A stretch of 8,753 bases of DNA from NCBI GenBank assembly GCA_001799045.1, contig MGRY01000189.1, positions 1 through 8,753 of the forward strand, written 5' to 3'. Below the pieces are notes generated by a model. That model had not been told where the DNA came from and searched no databases. It saw only the letters and a program-made list of their open reading frames with translations. This DNA comes from Deltaproteobacteria bacterium RIFCSPLOWO2_02_56_12. GTDB lineage: Bacteria; Desulfobacterota; Binatia; UBA9968. Position 1 is the stretch's first letter; every line of letters starts with the position of its first letter. Made by a program: the position numbers and the translations under genes. Of the stretch, positions 6,407-8,753 are shown one piece after another.

Positions 6407-7411
6407 CTAGCGATAGAGACTATCAATGTAGCCGGAGGCCTCGAGCTCCCGGACAAAGCGCGGCTCAATCAGATCCTCGGGCTTTACGTTTTTTGCTTTA
6501 GGGTTGCTCTGAGCCGTCACGTTAATGACCGTCTGCAACCCGGTGGCAGACGGGGCAGGAATCTTGAGAATGCTCTCGCGAAAATAGGAGTAAGTTTCGT
6601 GCAACCGGGTAGGATCGTCAATCTTGCTAAAGCGCTGCAAAATTTTCTTTATCGGCTCCGGCCGGGTCTTAAAATAGCTTATGGCCTTTACATAGCCGCG
6701 TATAAAACGTCTCACGGTATCGCTCTGATCGCGCATGATAGTCCGGGTCGTCAGGATGCCGGTGTTGAAATAAGGGATGTTCAGCTTAGTTGAATCCAGA
6801 AGAACGTTAAGGTTGTACTGTTTGGCCGACAGACCGAACGGCGCATTGACGATGGTCCCGTCGATATGGCCCTTGATGAGGGCGGCTAGACGCGCGGCTT
6901 CGTCGCCGATCTGGAGAATTTTCACCTGTTTTTCCGGATTGATCTCCACGTGCTTCAGCATGAGACGGAGCGCAAAGTCGGCAGAGGCGCCATACTGGCT
7001 GATGGCAAGAGTTTTTCCTGAAAGCTGCGAAACGTTCTTGATATCCGATCTGGCAACCAGTTGGTAGGTCATCATGTCCTGAGATGAGGCGATATAAACC
7101 ACCGGGCCGCCGGCCAAGTAGGCGCTGAGCCCGGGCGGGCCGGTCAGTTGTCCGAACTGCACATCGCCGGCTATTATTGCCTGGGTGTGAGTGGTTCCGC
7201 CGCGCATAAAAATGAGAGACGCCTGGAGCTTGTTCTCTTCGAACAGCCCCTCCTCTTTCATGATCCAGACAAGGCTCGACGGCGGATTGACGGCGCTATA
7301 TCCTACATGGAGAGAGGTTATCTCTTTGCCCTGTGAAAGAACCGGGCTTGCCGAAATCATGAGCAGCATCAAGGCGATCACCGTGATTGATCCTGGGTTT
7401 AATCTTCTCAT
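6407..7411 (-). CDS. ABC-type substrate-binding protein, NMT1/SsuA-like, secreted
   Basis: This 334-residue periplasmic binding protein is paralogous in fold to the one in operon A. The N-terminus MRRLNPGSITVIALMLLMIS is a Sec signal peptide, with cleavage likely after 'SPVLS' (about residue 26). The mature part begins 'LHVGYSAVNPPSSLVWIMKEEGLFEENKL', then 'MRGGTTHTQAIIAGDVQFGQLTG' and 'LSGKTLAISQYG', the usual NMT1 landmarks. The ATG at 7411 has AAAGGA about 7 nt upstream; a longer version from TTG 7435 has no such support. It is the first gene of operon B, 48 bp ahead of the AMDase-like gene. No cognate permease or ATPase is present. Ligand unknown; co-transcription with two decarboxylase-family genes suggests a carboxylated, possibly aromatic, compound (inference). 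Confidence 0.92.
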   Translation of the reverse strand: MRRLNPGSITVIALMLLMISASPVLSQGKEITSLHVGYSAVNPPSSLVWIMKEEGLFEENKLQASLIFMRGGTTHTQAIIAGDVQFGQLTGPPGLSAYLAGGPVVYIASSQDMMTYQLVARSDIKNVSQLSGKTLAISQYGASADFALRLMLKHVEINPEKQVKILQIGDEAARLAALIKGHIDGTIVNAPFGLSAKQYNLNVLLDSTKLNIPYFNTGILTTRTIMRDQSDTVRRFIRGYVKAISYFKTRPEPIKKILQRFSKIDDPTRLHETYSYFRESILKIPAPSATGLQTVINVTAQSNPKAKNVKPEDLIEPRFVRELEASGYIDSLYR

Positions 7412-7499
7412 GGCGCCATTCCTTTCAGGTCCCAAATAATTGGGGCGATAATACCGTCTGACTGTTTTTTGCCTGCTCGTAAAGAGCGATTTCTATGCC

Positions 7500-7529
7500 A
7501 CGAGTAAATGATACTCGTCCATTTGTCAA
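7500..7529 (-). promoter_or_regulatory. Candidate -35 element and operator-like inverted repeat upstream of operon B
   Basis: On the minus strand a consensus TTGACA (7529-7524) is followed by a 7-bp inverted repeat with 5-bp spacer, ACGAGTA-N5-TACTCGT (7500-7518). No good -10 hexamer lies at 16-18 nt (TACTCG is poor), so the promoter itself is uncertain. The repeat is about 90 bp upstream of the binding-protein ATG and has the size and symmetry of a dimeric repressor or activator site. This is the only structure I see in the 7436-7570 part of the gap. Confidence 0.35.
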
Positions 7530-7570
7530 TGAACGAATTGTAATAGCGATAAAACGCCCTTGATTCATCT

Positions 7571-7672
7571 GACCTGGACATGCTAGGAGCAGTTAAATTA
7601 TCTGGACACGAGGAAAGCAGTTATATAACGGGTGAGACCGTTCATGTGAATGGCGGCTGGCTGATGCGGTGA
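7571..7672 (+). pseudogene. Remnant: C-terminus of a short-chain dehydrogenase/reductase
   Basis: The plus-strand frame ending with TGA at 7670-7672 reads '...GHEESSYITGETVHVNGGWLMR'. 'SSYITGETVHVNGG' is the C-terminal signature of FabG/PhaB-like short-chain dehydrogenases, where the final strand after the 'FLAS' helix contains YITGxxxxVdGG. Homology seems to extend back through 'DLDMLGAV' (compare 'PEDIAGAVLFLAS'), about 34 residues; the frame meets a stop at 7550-7552. The Rossmann NAD-binding motif and the YxxxK catalytic site are absent, so this is a 3' gene tail, not a gene. Confidence 0.8.
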
Positions 7673-7676
7673 GAAA

Positions 7677-7799
7677 CAAAAGGAGATCGGCAAACCGGTA
7701 GTGACGAGCTGTCAGGCCTACATCTGGCACGCGCTGAAACTGGCTAACGTCAAAGAAAAGATCTCCGGCTTCGGCCGGCTTATGGCGAGCCTGGAATAA
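7677..7799 (+). pseudogene. Remnant: C-terminus of a maleate isomerase / Asp-Glu racemase-family gene
   Basis: The plus-strand frame from 7677 to TAA at 7797-7799 reads QKEIGKPVVTSCQAYIWHAL, continuing KLANVKEKISGFGRLM. 'iGkPVvtsnqA-xxWxaLklanv-x-i-GyGrLl' is the C-terminal helix and strand of Asp/Glu racemase-superfamily isomerases and decarboxylases; the intact gene at 5639-6358 ends with the diverged equivalent 'PIVTSTIAMVWEALKML...GEGRLL'. Only about 40 residues survive, with neither active-site half. It begins about 5 bp after the end of the SDR remnant, so the two tails are fused directly. Confidence 0.75.
7751..7778 (-). terminator. Weak candidate terminator after the ArsC/Spx-like gene
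   Basis: CCGGC-TTCG-GCCGG (7765-7778) is a perfect 5-bp stem with a tetraloop; read on the minus strand it is followed by AGATCTTTTCTTTG, a T-rich stretch starting 4 nt after the stem. It lies 23 bp downstream of the TAG at 7802. The hairpin is inside the racemase remnant's old coding sequence, so it may be fortuitous. Confidence 0.3.
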
Positions 7800-7801
7800 A
7801 G

Positions 7802-8149
7802 CTAGAGAAGCGCTTTTAGCTGAGACTCGTCAAAACCCAGAATCTTCTTCTTCCCTTTGATCACCACGGGTCTCTTGAGGAGGTTCTGCTCTTTGAGGAT
7901 GAGCTTGATCGCTTCCTCCTTCGACGGGGGCTTCTGCTTCATGTTCCTTTCCCGATAGAGAGAGTTCCTGGAGTTGAGAAAGCCGGTAATCGGGCCATCC
8001 CCGATGATTTCTCTGAGCTCGTTCTCGCTCAAAGGATTCTTTCCGTACTCTCTCTCTTCCAGCCTCGCCCCTTTTGCCTGCAAGAAACTTCTTGCTTTGC
8101 GGCAGGTGGTTCAGCCGGCCTTGTAGTAGAACCTGATGCTGTCAGCCAT
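7802..8149 (-). CDS. ArsC/Spx-family thiol reductase, candidate selenoprotein (in-frame TGA = Sec13)
   Basis: The minus-strand frame from ATG 8149 to TAG 7804-7802 encodes 115 residues if the TGA at 8113-8111 is read through. The N-terminus is MADSIRFYYKAG-U-TTCRKARSF, followed by 'KGARLEEREYGKNPLSENEL' and, near the C-terminus, 'LLKRPVVIKGKKKILGF', whose Arg93-Pro94 is the cis-proline of the thioredoxin-like ArsC/Spx fold (PF03960). In this family residues ~10-13 form the redox site (Spx CTSC at Cys10/Cys13). Here the TGA replaces precisely the first, catalytic cysteine, and Cys16 is the second, giving UxxC. Length, both ends and everything after the TGA are intact. TGA is used as an ordinary stop by neighbouring genes (3981, 8246), so the genetic code is standard. 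A SECIS-like hairpin follows (8080-8095). The SD is weak (GGTGGG, 5 nt before ATG). The alternative is a recent nonsense mutation of TGC/TGT. Without read-through, only a 93-residue fragment from TTG 8083 would be called, lacking both redox residues. Likely role: cytosolic thiol/arsenate-type reductase; substrate unknown. Confidence 0.8.
8080..8095 (-). promoter_or_regulatory. SECIS-like hairpin downstream of the in-frame TGA
   Basis: In the mRNA, GCAAGA-AGUU-UCUUGC forms a perfect 6-bp stem with a 4-nt loop. The stem starts 16 nt and the loop 22 nt after the UGA, with G as second loop base followed by U. E. coli fdhF has its AGGUCU loop 18-23 nt after UGA, with a GU pair in the loop that SelB recognises. 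As I recall the bacterial SECIS consensus, a G among the first two loop bases and 16-37 nt between UGA and loop are required; both hold. CCU/AGG may extend the base of the stem. Confidence 0.65.
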
Positions 8150-8163
8150 TTTCGCCCACCAAT

Positions 8164-8217
8164 CTAAGTGATAAGAATTTGAGCCTTGGCCACTGAGAAC
8201 CCAAAAGTCGCCTCCAT
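8164..8217 (-). CDS. Possible 17-codon leader ORF or truncated gene start between the TPP and ArsC/Spx-like genes
   Basis: On the minus strand GGGGAGGAG (a very strong SD) is followed by GTG-ATC-ATG and a 17-residue frame from ATG 8217 (MEATFGFSVAKAQILIT) to TAG at 8166-8164. The SD-to-ATG spacing of 8 nt is ideal. It begins 29 bp after the TPP-enzyme stop and ends 14 bp before the ATG of the selenoprotein candidate, in another frame. It could be a translated leader that couples expression to the next gene, or the surviving start of a deleted gene. I recognise no family. Confidence 0.3.
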   Translation of the reverse strand: MEATFGFSVAKAQILIT

Positions 8218-8245
8218 GATCACTGCTCCTCCCCGAAATTTGTCC

Positions 8246-8753
8246 TCAAGGACGCATCTCGCAGACCACATCCACCAGCGCCGGCTTTCCATCCTTCACG
8301 ACCCGAAGCGCCTCGCTGAGCACCTTCGGCAACTCTCCGGGGACCGTGATCGGCCCCGTGCTCCAGATACCAAAGGAGCGCGCCGTCGTGGCGAAGTCCA
8401 CGGCGGGCTCTTCGATACGGATCCCGTAAATCTTGTTCTCAACCGGCCTTCCCCTGAGCCGGGCCATCCGCTCCTGATGTTCCTCGTCGTTGTAGTAGGA
8501 GCGGTTGCTGAAAACCACGATGAGAAGCGGGATGCTGTAATGCGAGGCCGTCCAAAGCCCGCTGAGGGTAAAAAGGAGGTCTCCATCGGGCTGGAAATCA
8601 ACGCAGATCTTTCCCCTGTTTTTCAGCGCAAGGGCGGCCCCCAATGACGCCGGAAGGCCGTAACCCAAGCCCCCCCCTTTGTACTTGCCTAAGATCTGGT
8701 TGAATTTGCCGGCGTCAAGGTAGAGGTTCTCCGCGCCGTAGCGAGTGCTGTTC
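8246..8753 (-). CDS. TPP-dependent enzyme (acetolactate synthase / benzoylformate decarboxylase-like), C-terminal part
   Basis: The frame is open from the right edge (first full codon at 8752) to TGA 8248-8246, 168 residues of the PP (cofactor-binding) domain. It shows 'YKGGGLGYGLPASLGAALAL', then the Mg/TPP motif 'QPDGDLLF' (the DG of GDG, with Pro before it), with 'FSNRSYYND' about 26 residues later in the place of the motif's Asn. 'LRGRP...FATTARSFGI' and the end 'GKPALVDVVCEMRP' are typical of this superfamily. The N-terminal PYR domain with its catalytic glutamate, and possibly the central domain, would lie outside the window; it could instead be a separate beta subunit. Enzymes of this class decarboxylate 2-oxo acids or join aldehydes. 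The nearest downstream gene is the selenoprotein candidate, after a 96-bp gap. The C-tract at 8670-8677 falls in the GGG of the glycine-rich loop and keeps frame. Confidence 0.9.
   Translation of the reverse strand, partial: NSTRYGAENLYLDAGKFNQILGKYKGGGLGYGLPASLGAALALKNRGKICVDFQPDGDLLFTLSGLWTASHYSIPLLIVVFSNRSYYNDEEHQERMARLRGRPVENKIYGIRIEEPAVDFATTARSFGIWSTGPITVPGELPKVLSEALRVVKDGKPALVDVVCEMRP

Noticed and set aside
7802..8083. 93-residue ArsC-like protein starting at TTG 8083 as the real gene
   Set aside because: It lacks the whole beta1 strand and the redox cysteines of the fold, its start lies inside the hairpin, and no SD precedes it. The frame is conserved upstream through the TGA to ATG 8149.
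8111..8113. TGA read as an ordinary sense codon because of a recoded genome (e.g. TGA = Trp/Gly)
   Set aside because: UbiD, M20, HAD and TPP genes all end at TGA and no other gene in the window has an in-frame TGA.
8186..8647. Plus-strand 153-residue reading frame
   Set aside because: It lies opposite the TPP-binding domain, whose motifs are unmistakable; composition is that of an antisense shadow.
1..8753. CRISPR arrays, tRNA/rRNA genes, insertion sequences, toxin-antitoxin pairs
   Set aside because: I saw no direct-repeat arrays, cloverleaf or rRNA sequence, transposase motifs or terminal inverted repeats.

Overview
The window looks like bacterial chromosome from a moderately GC-rich, probably environmental Gram-negative. 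Starts have good Shine-Dalgarno sites, the binding proteins have Sec signal peptides, and orphan NMT1-type substrate-binding proteins sit beside UbiD, Asp/Glu-racemase-fold and TPP enzymes. Such sets are common in Deltaproteobacteria-like, Rokubacteria/Tectomicrobia-like and some alphaproteobacterial genomes. The taxon itself is inference and cannot be fixed from this sequence.

Layout. Almost everything is on the minus strand. Operon A (3272 down to the left edge) encodes a secreted NMT1-type binding protein, an M20 amidohydrolase, a signal-less binding-protein-fold protein resembling 4,5-dihydroxyphthalate decarboxylase, and the first 39 codons of an MFS transporter. A divergent plus-strand gene (3437-4009) encodes a HAD-fold nucleotidase-like phosphatase, and its 3' end overlaps the 3' end of operon B. 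Operon B (7411 to 3981) encodes a second secreted NMT1-type binding protein, an arylmalonate-decarboxylase/maleate-isomerase-fold enzyme with a single cysteine, and a UbiD-family prenyl-FMN decarboxylase that also has its own promoter-like sequence. From 7571 to 7799 lies a scar made of two unrelated plus-strand gene tails: the C-terminus of a short-chain dehydrogenase joined to the C-terminus of another racemase/isomerase. To the right are a small ArsC/Spx-family gene and the C-terminal half of a TPP-dependent enzyme that runs off the right edge.

The most notable item is the ArsC/Spx-family gene at 7802-8149. It is intact at full family length except for one in-frame TGA, which falls exactly on the catalytic cysteine of the CxxC motif (U-T-T-C-R-K-A). 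The TGA is followed at SECIS distance by a perfect 6-bp hairpin with an AGUU loop. This is what a bacterial selenoprotein gene looks like, and an automatic gene caller would truncate it to 93 residues.

Functionally, operons A and B together suggest uptake and processing of carboxylated, possibly aromatic, compounds: periplasmic capture, amide or ester hydrolysis (M20), and decarboxylation (UbiD and the AMDase-like enzyme). The actual substrates are not determinable from sequence.
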